DNA of 64,000 nt from Ectopseudomonas composti (GCF_900115475.1 NZ_FOWP01000001.1:124001-188000); one strand, 5' to 3'. Numbered from the stretch's first letter, positions 12,241 to 22,590 are shown. The notes: a model not told the origin generated them from the letters alone. Numbers and translations: made by a program.

Positions 12241-13046
12241 CCTCTCCCCAACAGATCTTCGCGGTAGTCCGGCGCTGGAAAATGGAACGGCACCGGGCCA
12301 TCCGGGATACCCTTCATGAACTGACGAATACGTGGATTATCCGACTCCATCAGCTCGGCTGGAGTGCCCTGCCCCAACACCTGTGCATCACCGACGACAT
12401 AGAGGTAGTCGGCGATACTGGCGGTTTCTGCAAGATCATGAGAGACCACCACACTGGTGATCCCCAACGCGTCGTTGAGCAGGCGAATCAGGCGCACCAG
12501 CACCCCCATGGCAATGGGGTCCTGGCCAACGAACGGCTCGTCATACAGCAGGATCTGTGGATCGAGCGCGATGGCACGGGCCAGCGCCACACGGCGCTTC
12601 ATCCCGCCGGATAGCTCGTCCGGCATCAGTTCCAGCGCCCCGCGCAAGCCAACAGCCTGCAGTTTCATCAGGACGATGTCGCGGATCATCTCTTCAGGGA
12701 GCTTGGTATGCACGCGCAGAGGGAACGCCACGTTCTCGAAGACGTCGAGGTCGGTGAACAGCGCACCGCTCTGGAACAGCACCCCCATCTGCTTGCGCAT
12801 GTCGAACAGCTCGTCACGCGACAGCTTCGGCAGGCTCACACCGGAAACGCGAACGTCACCGGCAGACGGACGCAGCTCGGCGGCGATCAGGCGCAGCAAA
12901 GTGGTTTTGCCACAGCCGGACGGCCCCATAATGCCGGTAACCTTGCCGCGCGGTATGCGGATGTCGACCTTATCGAAGATCGAACGCGCGCCACGCTGAA
13001 AGCTGACGCCCTGCAACTCGATCGCGTACTCGTGCTCGGCGCTCAT
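12237..13046 (-). CDS. mlaF: Phospholipid ABC transporter ATP-binding protein MlaF
   Basis: ATPase that powers phospholipid movement by the Mla complex. The 269-residue protein has Walker [10 protein letters not shown] at 41-49, the signature [14 protein letters not shown], and Walker [15 protein letters not shown] choose ATG 13046 ([16 protein letters not shown]), preceded by AAGGAG; the longer open frame to 13166 lacks family similarity. First gene of mlaFEDCB, divergent from kdsD across a 245-base gap. Confidence 0.96.
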   Translation of the reverse strand: MSAEHEYAIELQGVSFQRGARSIFDKVDIRIPRGKVTGIMGPSGCGKTTLLRLIAAELRPSAGDVRVSGVSLPKLSRDELFDMRKQMGVLFQSGALFTDLDVFENVAFPLRVHTKLPEEMIRDIVLMKLQAVGLRGALELMPDELSGGMKRRVALARAIALDPQILLYDEPFVGQDPIAMGVLVRLIRLLNDALGITSVVVSHDLAETASIADYLYVVGDAQVLGQGTPAELMESDNPRIRQFMKGIPDGPVPFHFPAPDYREDLLGRG

Positions 13047-13251
13047 CTGAACTCCTTGAGAATCAGGCCTTCCTGGCAGACGCCGCCTCCAGAAGCAAGG
13101 ACACGCGCCAGCCAGAGGGGGCCAAAATGGCCGCGAACTATAGCATTTGCCATACATGCCGCCCAATAGCGCCCCAGCGCGGCGTTCAGACTTGCGACAG
13201 TATCGACACGACCCACACGCAGCAAAGGTGAGCGCGGGAAGCTTTTCCCGT

Positions 13252-13257
13252 TATAAT
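13252..13257 (+). promoter_or_regulatory. Candidate -10 element for the kdsD-lpt operon
   Basis: TATAAT lies 34 bases before the kdsD ATG, just after the small inverted repeat GGGAAGCTTTTCCC (13236-13249). No good -35 is present at 16-18 bases, so only the -10 is supported. The rest of the 245-base mlaF-kdsD gap shows no gene. Confidence 0.35.
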
Positions 13258-13291
13258 CGTCGTCTTTTTTCGCCTGACAGCCTTACCTAGC

Positions 13292-14266
13292 ATGAACCAG
13301 ACCCGCGACCTGATTGATTCCGCGCAACGCACCATCCGCCTCGAACTCGAGGCGGTGCAAGAGCTATTGCCCCGAATCAATGCCGATTTCATCAAGGCCT
13401 GCGAGCTGATTCTCAGCTGCAAGGGCCGCGTGGTCGTGGTTGGCATGGGCAAGTCCGGGCATATCGGCAACAAGATCGCTGCGACTCTGGCCAGCACCGG
13501 CACCACGTCTTTCTTCGTCCACCCGGCAGAAGCCAGCCACGGCGACATGGGCATGATCACCAAGGACGACATCGTCCTGGCGCTCTCGAACTCGGGCTCG
13601 ACCGCCGAGATCGTCACCCTGCTGCCACTGATCAAACGCCTCGGCATCCGCCTAATCAGCATGACCGGCAACCCGGATTCTCCATTGGCCAAGGCCGCTG
13701 AGGTCAATCTCGACGCACGCGTCTCGCAGGAAGCCTGCCCACTGAACCTCGCACCGACCTCTTCGACCACCGCCAGCCTGGTACTGGGCGACGCTCTGGC
13801 CATCGCCCTGCTGGAGGCCCGCGGCTTCACTGCCGAAGACTTCGCCTTCTCACACCCCGGCGGCGCACTCGGCCGACGCCTGCTACTCAAGGTAGAGAAC
13901 GTGATGCACAGCGGCGAAAGCCTGCCTCAGGTCACACGCGGCACCAGCCTGCGTAACGCGCTGCTGGAGATGACTCAGAAGGGCCTGGGCATGACCACGA
14001 TCCTGGAGAGTGACGGTCATCTGGCAGGAATCTTCACCGACGGCGACCTGCGTCGTGCACTGGACAAGGGCATCGACGTACGCGATGCCTGTATCGACGA
14101 TGTGATGACGCCGCACGGCAAGACCGTCCACGCCGAGATGCTCGCCGCCGAGGCCCTGAAGATCATGGAAGACAACAAGATCAGCGCCCTGGTGGTGGTC
14201 GACGGTGACGATCGCCCCATCGGCGCGTTCAACCTCGGCGACCTGCTGCGCGCGGGAGTAATGTGA
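13292..14266 (+). CDS. kdsD: Arabinose-5-phosphate isomerase
   Basis: Interconverts ribulose 5-phosphate and arabinose 5-phosphate, the first step of Kdo synthesis for LPS. The 324-residue protein has an N-terminal SIS sugar-isomerase domain (about 40-180; GMGKSGHIGNK, SNSGSTAEI) and two C-terminal CBS domains (about 207-263 and 272-324). It heads a run kdsD-kdsC-lptC-lptA-lptB that links Kdo supply to LPS export. The usual Shine-Dalgarno is weak here. Confidence 0.96.
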   Translation: MNQTRDLIDSAQRTIRLELEAVQELLPRINADFIKACELILSCKGRVVVVGMGKSGHIGNKIAATLASTGTTSFFVHPAEASHGDMGMITKDDIVLALSNSGSTAEIVTLLPLIKRLGIRLISMTGNPDSPLAKAAEVNLDARVSQEACPLNLAPTSSTTASLVLGDALAIALLEARGFTAEDFAFSHPGGALGRRLLLKVENVMHSGESLPQVTRGTSLRNALLEMTQKGLGMTTILESDGHLAGIFTDGDLRRALDKGIDVRDACIDDVMTPHGKTVHAEMLAAEALKIMEDNKISALVVVDGDDRPIGAFNLGDLLRAGVM

Positions 14267-14787
14267 TGAACGACCTGCTGCAACGCGCCCGCGCCATCAA
14301 ACTGGCAATCTTCGACGTCGATGGCGTGCTTACCGATGGCCGCCTGTATTTCCTCGAAGATGGCAGCGAGTTCAAGACGTTCAACACGCTCGACGGCCAC
14401 GGTATCAAGATGCTGATCAACTCGGGCGTACGCACTGCCATCATCAGCGGGCGCAAGACCCCGGTGGTCGAGCGCCGCGCCAACAACCTGGGCATCCAGC
14501 ACCTGTTCCAGGGCCGCGAAGACAAACTCGTGGTACTCGACGGCCTGCTCGCCGAACTCGGCCTAAGCTATGAACAGGTCGCCTACCTCGGTGACGACCT
14601 GCCGGACCTTCCGGTCATTCGCCGTGTCGGATTAGGCATGGCCGTGGCCAGCGCTGACGGTTTCGTTCGCCAGCACGCCCATGGCGTAACCCAGGCACGC
14701 GGCGGTGACGGCGCGGCACGGGAATTCTGCGAACTGATCATGCGTGCCCAGGGCACACTGGACGCGGCCCAGGCCGCCTACCTGTAG
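14266..14787 (+). CDS. kdsC: 3-deoxy-D-manno-octulosonate 8-phosphate phosphatase
   Basis: HAD-superfamily phosphatase that releases Kdo from Kdo 8-phosphate. The 173-residue protein shows the HAD motif DVDGVLTDG with the nucleophile D17 and acid/base D19, then SGRKTPVVERRA (motif II region) and GDDLPDLPV (motif IV). ATG 14266 overlaps the kdsD stop by one base (TGATG); a GTG at 14263 is a possible alternative. Length is normal for the short tetrameric KdsC type without a cap domain. Confidence 0.96.
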   Translation: MNDLLQRARAIKLAIFDVDGVLTDGRLYFLEDGSEFKTFNTLDGHGIKMLINSGVRTAIISGRKTPVVERRANNLGIQHLFQGREDKLVVLDGLLAELGLSYEQVAYLGDDLPDLPVIRRVGLGMAVASADGFVRQHAHGVTQARGGDGAAREFCELIMRAQGTLDAAQAAYL

Positions 14788-14795
14788 AGAACAGC

Positions 14796-15362
14796 ATGCC
14801 GCGTAAAATCTTCAACACCCTGATCTTTGCCCTGATTGCAGTCGTGGTAGCTGCACTCGGCTACTGGAACCTCGCACCGGACAGCGGCCGCCAGGCTCAG
14901 CAGGCCAGCGATGACAATGTCGTCGACTTCTACGCCGTCGGCGCGCGCACCGTGCAGTTTCAGGATGACGGCAAACTGCACTACCGCATGACCGCGGACA
15001 AGCTCGAACACATCAAGAGCACCGACATCACCCTGATCGACACGCCCAAGCTGGACCTTTACCGCGGCACCGAGCTGCCGTGGAAGGTCACCAGCCAGCG
15101 TGCCGAAGTCTCGCCTGGCGGCGTCGAGGTAGAACTGATCGACGACGTGCGCATCGCGCGCACCGACGCCAAGAACCGTCCAACCATCATCACCAGCAGC
15201 CGCATGACCGTTATTCCTGACAAGGAATATGCGCAGACCGAGCAAGCCGTTAGAATCGTCGCGGCCAACGGGGTAACCACGGCACAAGGAATGAAAGCGT
15301 ACTTGAATGACGGCAGGATGCTCCTGCAGTCCAACGTAAGAGGCCAGCATGAGGTTCGTTAA
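14796..15362 (+). CDS. lptC: LPS export protein LptC
   Basis: Bitopic inner-membrane protein of the LptB2FGC complex that hands LPS to the periplasmic bridge protein LptA. The 188-residue protein has one N-terminal membrane helix (about 7-25) and a periplasmic beta-jellyroll of the LptC/YrbK family (DFYAVGARTVQFQDDGKLHY onward). It starts 8 bases after kdsC and overlaps lptA by 14 bases. Confidence 0.93.
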   Translation: MPRKIFNTLIFALIAVVVAALGYWNLAPDSGRQAQQASDDNVVDFYAVGARTVQFQDDGKLHYRMTADKLEHIKSTDITLIDTPKLDLYRGTELPWKVTSQRAEVSPGGVEVELIDDVRIARTDAKNRPTIITSSRMTVIPDKEYAQTEQAVRIVAANGVTTAQGMKAYLNDGRMLLQSNVRGQHEVR

Positions 15363-15888
15363 TACCCTCCCCCTGATTCTCAGCCTCGGCGCCGCATTGG
15401 GAAGCGCGGCTGCCTGGGCACTGCCATCGGATCGCGATCAACCGATCCGCATCCAGGCCGACAGCGCCGAGCTGGATGACAAGCAAGGTGTAGCCGTTTA
15501 TCGCGGTGATGTAATCATCACTCAGGGCACCCTGAAGATCACGGGTGATACCGTGACCATCACGCAGACCACCAGTGGCGATATCGATGTGTTTACCTCG
15601 GTCGGCAACCTCGCCTACTACGAGCAGAAGCCCGCAGTGGACAAAGACATCGTCAAGGCCTACGGCAAGACCATCCAGTACTTTGCCAGCAACGAGCGCA
15701 TCGTATTGATCGATCAGGCCAAGGTGATTCAGGAAGGCAATACCTTCGAAGGCGAGAAGATCGTCTATGACACCCGCCGCCAGATCGTCAACGCCGGCCG
15801 CGCTACAGGCGGTAACGTCAGTACGCCGCGCCCGCGTATCGACATGGTCATCCAACCGAAGAACAAACCCGCGGATCAGCAGCAGTAA
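15349..15888 (+). CDS. lptA: LPS transport periplasmic protein LptA
   Basis: Periplasmic protein that forms the beta-jellyroll bridge carrying LPS from the inner-membrane LptBFGC complex to LptDE in the outer membrane. The 179-residue precursor has a signal peptide (hydrophobic 6-24, likely cut after AWA) and an OstA-like N-terminal domain beginning [20 protein letters not shown]. It overlaps lptC by 14 bases and lptB by one base, so the set is translationally coupled. Confidence 0.95.
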   Translation: MRFVNTLPLILSLGAALGSAAAWALPSDRDQPIRIQADSAELDDKQGVAVYRGDVIITQGTLKITGDTVTITQTTSGDIDVFTSVGNLAYYEQKPAVDKDIVKAYGKTIQYFASNERIVLIDQAKVIQEGNTFEGEKIVYDTRRQIVNAGRATGGNVSTPRPRIDMVIQPKNKPADQQQ

Positions 15889-16613
15889 TGGCCATTCTCA
15901 AAGCCCAACACCTGGCGAAAAGCTACAAGAGCCGCCAGGTCGTGCGTGACGTCAGCCTGAGCATCGAAAGCGGCCAGATCGTCGGCCTGCTCGGCCCCAA
16001 TGGCGCCGGCAAGACCACCTGTTTCTACATGATCGTCGGCCTGGTGCGCGCCGATCAGGGCCGCGTGCTGATCGACGACCTCGATGTCAGCCACCAGCCC
16101 ATGCACGGTCGCGCGCGCGCCGGCATCGGCTATCTGCCGCAGGAGGCGTCGATCTTCCGCAAGCTGTCGGTGGCCGACAACATCATGGCCATCCTCGAGA
16201 CGCGCAAAGACCTTGACCGCGCCGGACGCCAGGCGGAGCTGGAAAACCTGCTGCAGGAGTTCCACATCCACCATATCGCCGACAGCCTCGGCATGAGCCT
16301 GTCCGGTGGAGAGCGCCGCCGCGTGGAGATTGCCCGCGCCCTGGCGACCAACCCCAAGTTCATTCTGCTCGACGAGCCCTTTGCCGGCGTCGACCCGATC
16401 TCGGTTGGTGACATCAAGCAGATCATTCACCACCTCAAGACCAAGGGCATCGGCATCCTAATCACCGATCACAACGTGCGCGAAACCCTGGATATCTGCG
16501 AAACCGCCTACATCGTCAACGATGGACAGCTGATTGCCGAAGGTGACGCCGAGACCATCCTCGCCAACCAGACGGTGAAAGAGGTATATCTGGGCCACGA
16601 ATTCCGCCTGTAG
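15888..16613 (+). CDS. lptB: LPS export ABC transporter ATP-binding protein LptB
   Basis: Cytoplasmic ATPase that drives extraction of LPS from the inner membrane by LptFG. The 241-residue protein has Walker [10 protein letters not shown] at 36-44, signature [15 protein letters not shown] and Walker [13 protein letters not shown], followed by the H-loop TDHN. Length matches E. coli LptB. The stop is followed directly by an inverted repeat, then rpoN after 176 bases, the gene order found in many gammaproteobacteria. Confidence 0.97.
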   Translation: MAILKAQHLAKSYKSRQVVRDVSLSIESGQIVGLLGPNGAGKTTCFYMIVGLVRADQGRVLIDDLDVSHQPMHGRARAGIGYLPQEASIFRKLSVADNIMAILETRKDLDRAGRQAELENLLQEFHIHHIADSLGMSLSGGERRRVEIARALATNPKFILLDEPFAGVDPISVGDIKQIIHHLKTKGIGILITDHNVRETLDICETAYIVNDGQLIAEGDAETILANQTVKEVYLGHEFRL

Positions 16614-16651
16614 CAGGCTGCGTGAAAACTACTGCGCTTTCACACAGCCTG
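16614..16651. repeat. Inverted repeat immediately after lptB
   Basis: CAGGCTGCGTGAAA (16614-16627) and TTTCACACAGCCTG (16638-16651) pair with one mismatch around a 10-base loop, starting on the base after the lptB stop. No T-tract follows, so it may stabilise or partly end the lpt transcript before rpoN, or be an intergenic repeat copy. Confidence 0.65.
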
Positions 16652-16789
16652 TAGGTCGCGGCTATTTCGCTACAGAAATATTGCAACCCCTAGGCAAAAA
16701 CCAGAAATTCAGGCATATAATTTGCTTCCTGGCGGCGCTCCGGCGCCCTGATGTGGAAGGCGTAACTCGCCAGTAAATTAAGGTCTGCA

Positions 16790-18283
16790 ATGAAACCATC
16801 GCTAGTCCTCAAGATGGGCCAGCAGCTGACGATGACACCGCAGCTGCAACAGGCTATCCGCCTCCTCCAACTGTCGACCCTGGACCTGCAACAGGAAATC
16901 CAGGAGGCGCTGGAATCCAATCCCATGCTCGAGCGCCAGGAAGAAGGCGACGACTTCGACAACAGCGACCCAATGGCTGATGGCGCCGAAAGCGCCACTC
17001 CGACTCCGAGCAAGGAAGAAAGCTTCCAGGAAACCACCCCCACGGTGGACAACCTGGAAGAAGGCGAGTGGGGCGAGCGCATTCCCAACGAGCTGCCAGT
17101 CGATACCGCCTGGGAAGACATCTACCAGACCAGTGCCAGCAGCCTGCCCAGCAACGATGATGACGAGTGGGACTTCACCACCCGCACATCCAGCGGCGAG
17201 AGCCTGCACAGCCACCTGCTCTGGCAACTTAACCTGGCGCCCATGTCGGACAAGGATCGCCTGATCGCTGCCACCCTGATCGACTGCATCAATAGCGATG
17301 GCTATCTCGAGGAAACCCTCGAGGAAGTGACCGAGTCTTTCGACCCCGAGCTGGATATCGAACTGGACGAAGTGGAAGTGGTGCTGCACCGCATCCAGCA
17401 GTTCGAGCCGGCCGGTATCGGTGCCCGCGACTTGCGTGAGTGCCTGCTACTGCAACTGCGCCAACTGCCTGCCAACACCCCCTGGCTCAGCGAAACCCAA
17501 CGCGTGGTCGCTGACTACCTGGAACTGCTCGGCAGCCGCGATTACGCCCAGTTGATGCGGCGCACCAAACTCAAAGAGGACGAACTGCGCCAGGTCATCG
17601 ACCTGATCCAGCGTCTGAATCCGCGCCCGGGCTCGCAGATCGAATCCAGCGAACCGGAGTACGTTGTACCCGACGTGATCGTGCGCAAGCACAACGACCG
17701 CTGGCTGGTCGAGCTTAACCAGGAGGCGATGCCCCGCCTGAGGGTCAACCCGCAGTATGCCGGCTTCGTCAAACGCGCCGACTCCAGTGCCGACAACACC
17801 TTCATGCGCAATCAGTTGCAGGAAGCGCGCTGGTTCATCAAGAGCCTGCAGAGCCGCAACGAAACACTGATGAAGGTGGCCACGCAGATCGTCGAGCATC
17901 AACGCGGCTTCCTCGACTACGGCGACGAGGCGATGAAGCCTTTGGTCCTGCACGACATCGCCGAAGCGGTGGGCATGCACGAGTCGACTATCTCGCGCGT
18001 TACCACGCAGAAATTCATGCACACCCCACGCGGCATTTACGAGCTGAAATATTTCTTTTCCAGCCACGTCAGCACCTCGGAAGGCGGTGAATGCTCGTCC
18101 ACCGCGATCCGCGCGATCATCAAAAAACTGGTTGCAGCAGAAAACGCGAAAAAGCCGTTGAGCGACAGCAAGATCGCTGGTTTACTGGAGGCACAAGGCA
18201 TCCAAGTCGCCCGTCGGACAGTCGCCAAGTATCGCGAGTCCCTCGGCATAGCGCCCTCCAGTGAGCGCAAGCGACTGATGTAG
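16790..18283 (+). CDS. rpoN: RNA polymerase sigma-54 factor
   Basis: Sigma-54 directs RNA polymerase to -24/-12 promoters that need enhancer-binding activators, covering nitrogen, motility and many catabolic genes in Pseudomonas. The 497-residue protein has the Gln/Leu-rich region I ([20 protein letters not shown], about 16-35) that interacts with activators, an acidic region II (about 50-125), the core-binding domain, a helix-turn-helix region and the RpoN box [10 protein letters not shown] at 474-483. It heads rpoN-hpf-ptsN-rapZ-ptsO. Confidence 0.98.
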   Translation: MKPSLVLKMGQQLTMTPQLQQAIRLLQLSTLDLQQEIQEALESNPMLERQEEGDDFDNSDPMADGAESATPTPSKEESFQETTPTVDNLEEGEWGERIPNELPVDTAWEDIYQTSASSLPSNDDDEWDFTTRTSSGESLHSHLLWQLNLAPMSDKDRLIAATLIDCINSDGYLEETLEEVTESFDPELDIELDEVEVVLHRIQQFEPAGIGARDLRECLLLQLRQLPANTPWLSETQRVVADYLELLGSRDYAQLMRRTKLKEDELRQVIDLIQRLNPRPGSQIESSEPEYVVPDVIVRKHNDRWLVELNQEAMPRLRVNPQYAGFVKRADSSADNTFMRNQLQEARWFIKSLQSRNETLMKVATQIVEHQRGFLDYGDEAMKPLVLHDIAEAVGMHESTISRVTTQKFMHTPRGIYELKYFFSSHVSTSEGGECSSTAIRAIIKKLVAAENAKKPLSDSKIAGLLEAQGIQVARRTVAKYRESLGIAPSSERKRLM

Positions 18284-18293
18284 GCCAGATCGA

Positions 18294-18314
18294 CTGAAGG
18301 CCTCAAGCCTTCAG
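18294..18314. repeat. Hairpin between rpoN and hpf
   Basis: CTGAAGGC pairs perfectly with GCCTTCAG across a 5-base loop, 10 bases after the rpoN stop. There is no T-tract, so readthrough into hpf is expected; it may act as an mRNA-processing or stability element. Confidence 0.5.
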
Positions 18315-18382
18315 GCCAACGTGTTCCGGTGGCGGGTCGAACCAGACCCGTCTCTTACACAAGGCAACAAGGAGAAAGCGGT

Positions 18383-18691
18383 ATGCAAGTCAACATCAGT
18401 GGACATCAGCTGGATGTGACCGACGCCCTGCGTGACTATATCGGCGAGAAACTGGGCCGACTGGAACGCCACTTCGACAAGATCACCAACGTACAGGTGA
18501 CCATGGAGGTCGAAAAACTCAAGCAGAAGATCGAAGCCACCCTGCATGTTGCCGGCGGCGAAGTTGTCGCCAATGCCGAACATCAGGATATGTATGCTGC
18601 CATCGACCTGTTGGCCGATAAACTCGACCGTCAACTCATCAAGCACAAGGAAAAGCAGCTCGAACGCCTGCAAGGCGCTACGGCCCGCTAA
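18383..18691 (+). CDS. hpf: Ribosome hibernation promoting factor (short HPF)
   Basis: Binds the 30S decoding region and promotes 70S dimerisation and ribosome protection in stationary phase. The 102-residue protein has the sigma-54 modulation/HPF fold (MQVNISGHQLDVTDALRDYI) and no C-terminal dimerisation extension, hence short HPF. The start is ATG 18383, preceded by AAGGAG; upstream in-frame codons reach into the rpoN-hpf gap. The older name, sigma-54 modulation protein, comes from this gene position. Confidence 0.95.
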   Translation: MQVNISGHQLDVTDALRDYIGEKLGRLERHFDKITNVQVTMEVEKLKQKIEATLHVAGGEVVANAEHQDMYAAIDLLADKLDRQLIKHKEKQLERLQGATAR

Positions 18692-18703
18692 CATTCCCCA
18701 CCC

Positions 18704-19168
18704 ATGATCCGACTTGAAAATATCCTGACCCCCGGCCGTTCCCTGGTGAACGTGCCGGGTGGCAGCAAGAAACGTGTGCTCGAACAGATCGCCAATCTGG
18801 TTGCACGCGACCTGCCAGACCTGGACGCCCAGGACATCTTCGAAAGCCTCATCGCCCGCGAGAAGCTTGGTTCCACCGGCTTCGGCAACGGCATCGCCAT
18901 TCCGCATTGCCGCCTGGCCGGCTGCAGTGCACCAATCAGCGCTGTGTTGCACCTGGAAACCGCCGTTGACTTCGACGCCATCGACGGCGCGCCTGTCGAT
19001 CTGCTCTTCGTACTGCTGGTGCCGGAGGCAGCAACCGATGCGCACCTGGAACTGCTGCGCCAGATCGCCAGCATGCTCGACCGCCAGGATGTACGTGAAC
19101 GTCTGCGCCAGGCCAACAGCGGCGAAGATCTCTATCAGGTTGTCGTGGACATTCAGAACGGTCACTGA
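18704..19168 (+). CDS. ptsN: Nitrogen PTS enzyme IIA (PtsN)
   Basis: EIIA-Ntr protein that takes phosphate from NPr (PtsO) in the regulatory nitrogen PTS; its phosphorylation state tunes potassium handling, carbon storage and sigma-54-related outputs in Pseudomonas. The 154-residue protein has the PTS_EIIA type 2 fold with the phosphorylatable His68 in [11 protein letters not shown]. It lies 12 bases after hpf and 2 bases before rapZ. Confidence 0.96.
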   Translation: MIRLENILTPGRSLVNVPGGSKKRVLEQIANLVARDLPDLDAQDIFESLIAREKLGSTGFGNGIAIPHCRLAGCSAPISAVLHLETAVDFDAIDGAPVDLLFVLLVPEAATDAHLELLRQIASMLDRQDVRERLRQANSGEDLYQVVVDIQNGH

Positions 19169-19170
19169 AT

Positions 19171-20028
19171 ATGCGTCTGATCATCGTCAGCGGTCGCTCG
19201 GGCTCGGGCAAGAGCACCGCCCTCGATGTACTTGAGGACAACGGTTTCTACTGTATCGACAACCTGCCGGCCGGCTTGCTTCCGGACCTGGCCGAGCGCT
19301 TCCTGCCGCACAGTGACATGCTGCTACCGCAAGTGGCCGTCTCCATTGATGCGCGCAACCTGCTGAGCCAGCTCAAGCGCTTTCCCGAATTGCTCGATGA
19401 AGTGCGCAAACGCAATATCCGTTGCGACGTGCTTTATCTCGATGCGGAAGACGAGACGCTGCTCAAGCGTTTCTCCGAAACGCGCAGGCGTCACCCGCTG
19501 ACCAACGACAATCGCTCGCTCGCGGAGGCCATTGCCTACGAAAGCCAGTTGCTCGCGCCAATCACTGATCGTGCCGACCTGAAGATCGATACCACACGCC
19601 TGAATCTCTACCAGTTGCGCGACACCCTCAAGCTGCGCTTGCTGGGCCAGACTCAGACCGGTACTGCCTTTCTCGTCGAGTCTTTCGGCTTCAAACGCGG
19701 CATGCCGGTCGATGCCGACCTGGTATTCGATGCGCGCTGCCTGCCTAACCCCTATTGGAAGCCGGAACTGCGCGACCACTCCGGACTGGATCAGCCAGTG
19801 ATCGATTACCTGGCCGCTCAACCAGAAGTCGAAGAAATGTATCAGGACATCCTCGCCTACCTGGAAAAATGGCTACCGCGCTTTGCCGCCAGCAACCGCG
19901 CCTATGTCACCATCGCCATCGGCTGCACTGGCGGCCATCACCGCTCGGTATACCTGGCCAACCGCCTCAGCCAGGCACTCAAACACTCGCTGAAGAACGT
20001 CCAGGTGCGTCACCGCGACCTCAGCTAA
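19171..20028 (+). CDS. rapZ: RNase adapter protein RapZ
   Basis: RNA-binding P-loop protein; in E. coli it targets the small RNA GlmZ to RNase E and so controls GlmS (amino-sugar) synthesis. The 285-residue protein has Walker [10 protein letters not shown] at 8-16 and the C-terminal [16 protein letters not shown] block typical of RapZ/YvcJ. Whether Pseudomonas uses it the same way is not established here. It sits between ptsN and ptsO, as is usual. Confidence 0.95.
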   Translation: MRLIIVSGRSGSGKSTALDVLEDNGFYCIDNLPAGLLPDLAERFLPHSDMLLPQVAVSIDARNLLSQLKRFPELLDEVRKRNIRCDVLYLDAEDETLLKRFSETRRRHPLTNDNRSLAEAIAYESQLLAPITDRADLKIDTTRLNLYQLRDTLKLRLLGQTQTGTAFLVESFGFKRGMPVDADLVFDARCLPNPYWKPELRDHSGLDQPVIDYLAAQPEVEEMYQDILAYLEKWLPRFAASNRAYVTIAIGCTGGHHRSVYLANRLSQALKHSLKNVQVRHRDLS

Positions 20029-20042
20029 GGAACCCTGCCGCG

Positions 20043-20315
20043 ATGCCAGCACGTGAAATCACCATCATCAACAAGCTTGGCCTGCATGCCCGTGCGGCTG
20101 CGAAATTCGTTGGTGTGGCGAGCACCTATCCTTGCCAGGTGCGCATCGGTCGCAGTACCGAGAGTCTGGTAGACGGCAAGAGCATCATGGCGGTGATGAT
20201 GCTAGCCGCCGGCAAGGGCACCAACGTGCACCTGTTGACCGAAGGCGAGCAAGACGAACAGGCGATGAATGCCCTGGTCGGCCTGATCGAAAACTACTTC
20301 GACGAAGGCGAGTAA
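20043..20315 (+). CDS. ptsO: Nitrogen PTS phosphocarrier protein NPr
   Basis: HPr-family phosphocarrier that passes phosphate from enzyme I-Ntr (PtsP) to PtsN. The 90-residue protein has the active-site His15 in KLGLHARAAAKF and the SIMAVMMLAAGKG helix. I start at ATG 20043 (MPAREITIINKLG), 14 bases after rapZ. It closes the rpoN operon; a hairpin follows. Confidence 0.96.
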   Translation: MPAREITIINKLGLHARAAAKFVGVASTYPCQVRIGRSTESLVDGKSIMAVMMLAAGKGTNVHLLTEGEQDEQAMNALVGLIENYFDEGE

Positions 20316-20334
20316 CTCCACTTCCGACAAACAA

Positions 20335-20358
20335 CAAGGCCACCCGCAGGTGGCCTTG
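20335..20358. terminator. Terminator hairpin between ptsO and pmbA
   Basis: CAAGGCCACC and GGTGGCCTTG pair perfectly around a 4-base loop, 20 bases after the ptsO stop and 16 before the end of convergent pmbA. The T-tract is poor on the plus strand; on the minus strand TTGTTTGT follows. It could serve both genes. Confidence 0.7.
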
Positions 20359-20373
20359 TCGCTTCTGCCGACC

Positions 20374-21720
20374 TCAACTGCCGGCGACGGTCATCTTCTC
20401 GATCAGCACCGAGCCGGTGCAGATATTGCCGCGTCGCTCCAGATCACGACCGACCGCAACGATCTGCCGGAACATGTCGCGCAGATTGCCAGCGATGGTT
20501 ACCTCCTGCACCGGGAACTGGATTTCGCCATTTTCGACCCAGAAGCCCGCTGCGCCACGCGAGTAATCGCCCGTCACCAGATTCAGCCCCTGCCCCATCA
20601 GCTCGGTGACCAGCAAACCACGCCCCATGCGGCGGATCAGCGCCTGTTGATCCTCATCGCCATGGGTGACGAACAGGTTGTGCACACCACCGGAGTTGGC
20701 GGTGCTCGGCAGGCCCAGCTTGCGCCCGGAGTAGGTACCGAGCACGTAGGAGACCAGCTCGCCCTTCTCCACGAACGGTTTGGCGTACGTGGCCAGGCCG
20801 TCACCATCGAAGGTGGCACTGCCCAGCGCGCGCGGCAAATGCGGACGCTCGTCGAGGCTCAGCCATTCGGGGAATAGACGTTGACCGAGGGCCCCCTCGA
20901 GAAACGAAGACTGACGGTACAAGTTGCCGCCAGAGATCGCCGCCAGCAGGTGACTGAACAACCCGCCGGCCAACTCGGCCGCGAACAGCACCGGCACCTC
21001 ACAGGTCGGCACCGGGCGCGCACCGAGGCGACGTACCGTACGCTCGGCGGCACGCTGACCGATACCCGCCGCGTCGGCCAGCAATTCACCCTGACGGTTG
21101 ACGTCGTACCAGTAGTCGCGCTGCATCTGCCCATCCCCCTCGGCGATCATCACGCAGCTCAGGCTGTGACGGGTACTGGCGTAGCCGCCGATGAAACCGT
21201 GGCTGTTGCCATACACGCGGCAGCCCTGGTGGGTATTGAGACTGGTGCCATCGGCATTCTTGATCCGCGCATCAGCAGCGAAAGCCGCGGCCTCACAAGC
21301 CAGAGCCTGCTCGACGGCCTGCTCCGGGGTGATCGACCAGGGGTGATAGAGATCGAGCTCAGGCAGCTCGCGCGCCATCAGCGCGGCATCAGCCAGGCCG
21401 GAGCACTCGTCCTCGCTGGTATGTTTGGCAATCGCCAGGGCCGCAGCCACAGTCTCACGAATGGCCTCGATACCGGTGGCCGAGGTGCTGGCCGAGCCCT
21501 TGCGCTGACCGACGTAGAGCGTGATACCGAAACCCTGATCACGATTGAACTCGACGGTCTCCACCTCGCCCTGGCGCACCGTGGTGGACAAACCCTGACC
21601 AGCCGAGACCGCGACCTCGCAGGCACTGGCACCCTGGCGCTTGGCTTCGGCGAGAATTGCCTCCACCTGCTCTTGTAACGCCGGCAAGGCCTGCGGACCG
21701 ATGCGTTCTACTTCACTCAT
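20374..21720 (-). CDS. pmbA: Metalloprotease PmbA (TldE)
   Basis: TldE subunit of the TldD-TldE peptidase, which degrades unfolded peptides and in some bacteria processes microcin B17 and the CcdA antitoxin. The 448-residue protein belongs to the PmbA/TldD family and, like other TldE proteins, lacks the HExxxH metal motif seen in tldD of this window. I choose ATG 21720 with GGGAG six bases upstream over an in-frame GTG at 21726. It is divergent from darP, and its partner tldD is 0.9 kb away. Confidence 0.94.
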   Translation of the reverse strand: MSEVERIGPQALPALQEQVEAILAEAKRQGASACEVAVSAGQGLSTTVRQGEVETVEFNRDQGFGITLYVGQRKGSASTSATGIEAIRETVAAALAIAKHTSEDECSGLADAALMARELPELDLYHPWSITPEQAVEQALACEAAAFAADARIKNADGTSLNTHQGCRVYGNSHGFIGGYASTRHSLSCVMIAEGDGQMQRDYWYDVNRQGELLADAAGIGQRAAERTVRRLGARPVPTCEVPVLFAAELAGGLFSHLLAAISGGNLYRQSSFLEGALGQRLFPEWLSLDERPHLPRALGSATFDGDGLATYAKPFVEKGELVSYVLGTYSGRKLGLPSTANSGGVHNLFVTHGDEDQQALIRRMGRGLLVTELMGQGLNLVTGDYSRGAAGFWVENGEIQFPVQEVTIAGNLRDMFRQIVAVGRDLERRGNICTGSVLIEKMTVAGS

Positions 21721-21849
21721 AACCACTCCCGATTATCTTGGCGCAGGCACTCTTTGTACGAAACCCAAGGCCTACTCTCGACAGCCCGCCCACGGGCCGG
21801 CTGTCACGGTTACTGCTATCATGGCGGCGTTTCCCTCTGGACCCACCCC

Positions 21850-22368
21850 ATGTCTGATTCCTACGACGACTTCTCCCTGGAGAAGAGCAAATCCCAGGTC
21901 AAACGCGAACTGCATGCCCTGCAGGAGCTTGGCGAGCGACTGACCACGCTCAAGGCGGATCTGCTGGCCAAGATGCCACTGACCGATGCCCTACGCCGCG
22001 CCCTCGCCGAAGCACCGAAACATACCGCTAACGCCGCGCGCAAACGCCACATCCAGTTCATCGGCAAGCTGATGCGCGAACAGGATGTCGACGCGATCAT
22101 CGCCATGCTCGATCAAGTGGACAGCTCCACCCGCGAGTACAACGAGCGCTTTCATGCCCTCGAACGCTGGCGTGACCGCCTGATCGTTGAGGGCGACAGC
22201 GCGCTGGAAAGCTTCGTCGAGCTCTACCCCGACGCCGACGTCCAGCACCTGCGCGGCTTGGTCCGTCATGCTCAACATGAGGCCGCACGCAACAAGCCGC
22301 CGGCCGCAGCACGCAAGGTGTTCAAGTACATCCGCGAACTCGACGAAATCCATCGCGGCTTGCGTTGA
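21850..22368 (+). CDS. darP: Ribosome biogenesis protein DarP (YjgA, DUF615)
   Basis: Small basic, helical protein of the YjgA/DUF615 family, reported to associate with late 50S precursors and help 50S maturation. The 172-residue product has the family pattern [20 protein letters not shown] near the N-terminus and the [17 protein letters not shown] stretch (about 59-75). ATG 21850 follows a weak site; an in-frame upstream extension to 21754 is not family-like. It is flanked by pmbA and tldD, an order conserved in Pseudomonas. Confidence 0.93.
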   Translation: MSDSYDDFSLEKSKSQVKRELHALQELGERLTTLKADLLAKMPLTDALRRALAEAPKHTANAARKRHIQFIGKLMREQDVDAIIAMLDQVDSSTREYNERFHALERWRDRLIVEGDSALESFVELYPDADVQHLRGLVRHAQHEAARNKPPAAARKVFKYIRELDEIHRGLR

Positions 22369-22374
22369 AACCGG

Positions 22375-22408
22375 CTTGAGGTGAGTGCATCCACGTACTC
22401 ACCTCAAG
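22375..22408. terminator. Hairpin at the darP / small-protein convergent end
   Basis: CTTGAGGTGAGT and ACTCACCTCAAG form a perfect 12-bp stem with a 10-base loop. The right arm overlaps the last codons of the minus-strand 63-residue gene (stop at 22399). There is no clear T-tract, so strength as a terminator is uncertain. Confidence 0.65.
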
Positions 22409-22590
22409 CTTGCCAGCCACAGCAGCAGTGGCACGCACCAGGCCAACGTGGCCACTAAACCGACCAGCGCGACCAGGCTATCATTCCAACGCTTTGGCTG
22501 GATCCGACCCGCTGACACCAGCTGTAACGTCCAATAGCCCTTGCCGTACAGCACCACTTCGAACACCAAGCTGAGCAGTGCCTCTAGCAT
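22399..22590 (-). CDS. Small conserved-looking membrane protein downstream of tldD
   Basis: A 63-residue product whose ATG overlaps the tldD stop codon by one base (TGATG), a strong sign of translational coupling. It has two hydrophobic segments (about 1-13 and 39-61) around a polar loop with KGYWTLQLVSAGRIQPKRW. I do not recognise a named family; I believe similar short proteins sit after tldD in other pseudomonads but could not check. Its final codons lie in a perfect hairpin. Function unknown. Confidence 0.65.
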   Translation of the reverse strand: MLEALLSLVFEVVLYGKGYWTLQLVSAGRIQPKRWNDSLVALVGLVATLAWCVPLLLWLASLR

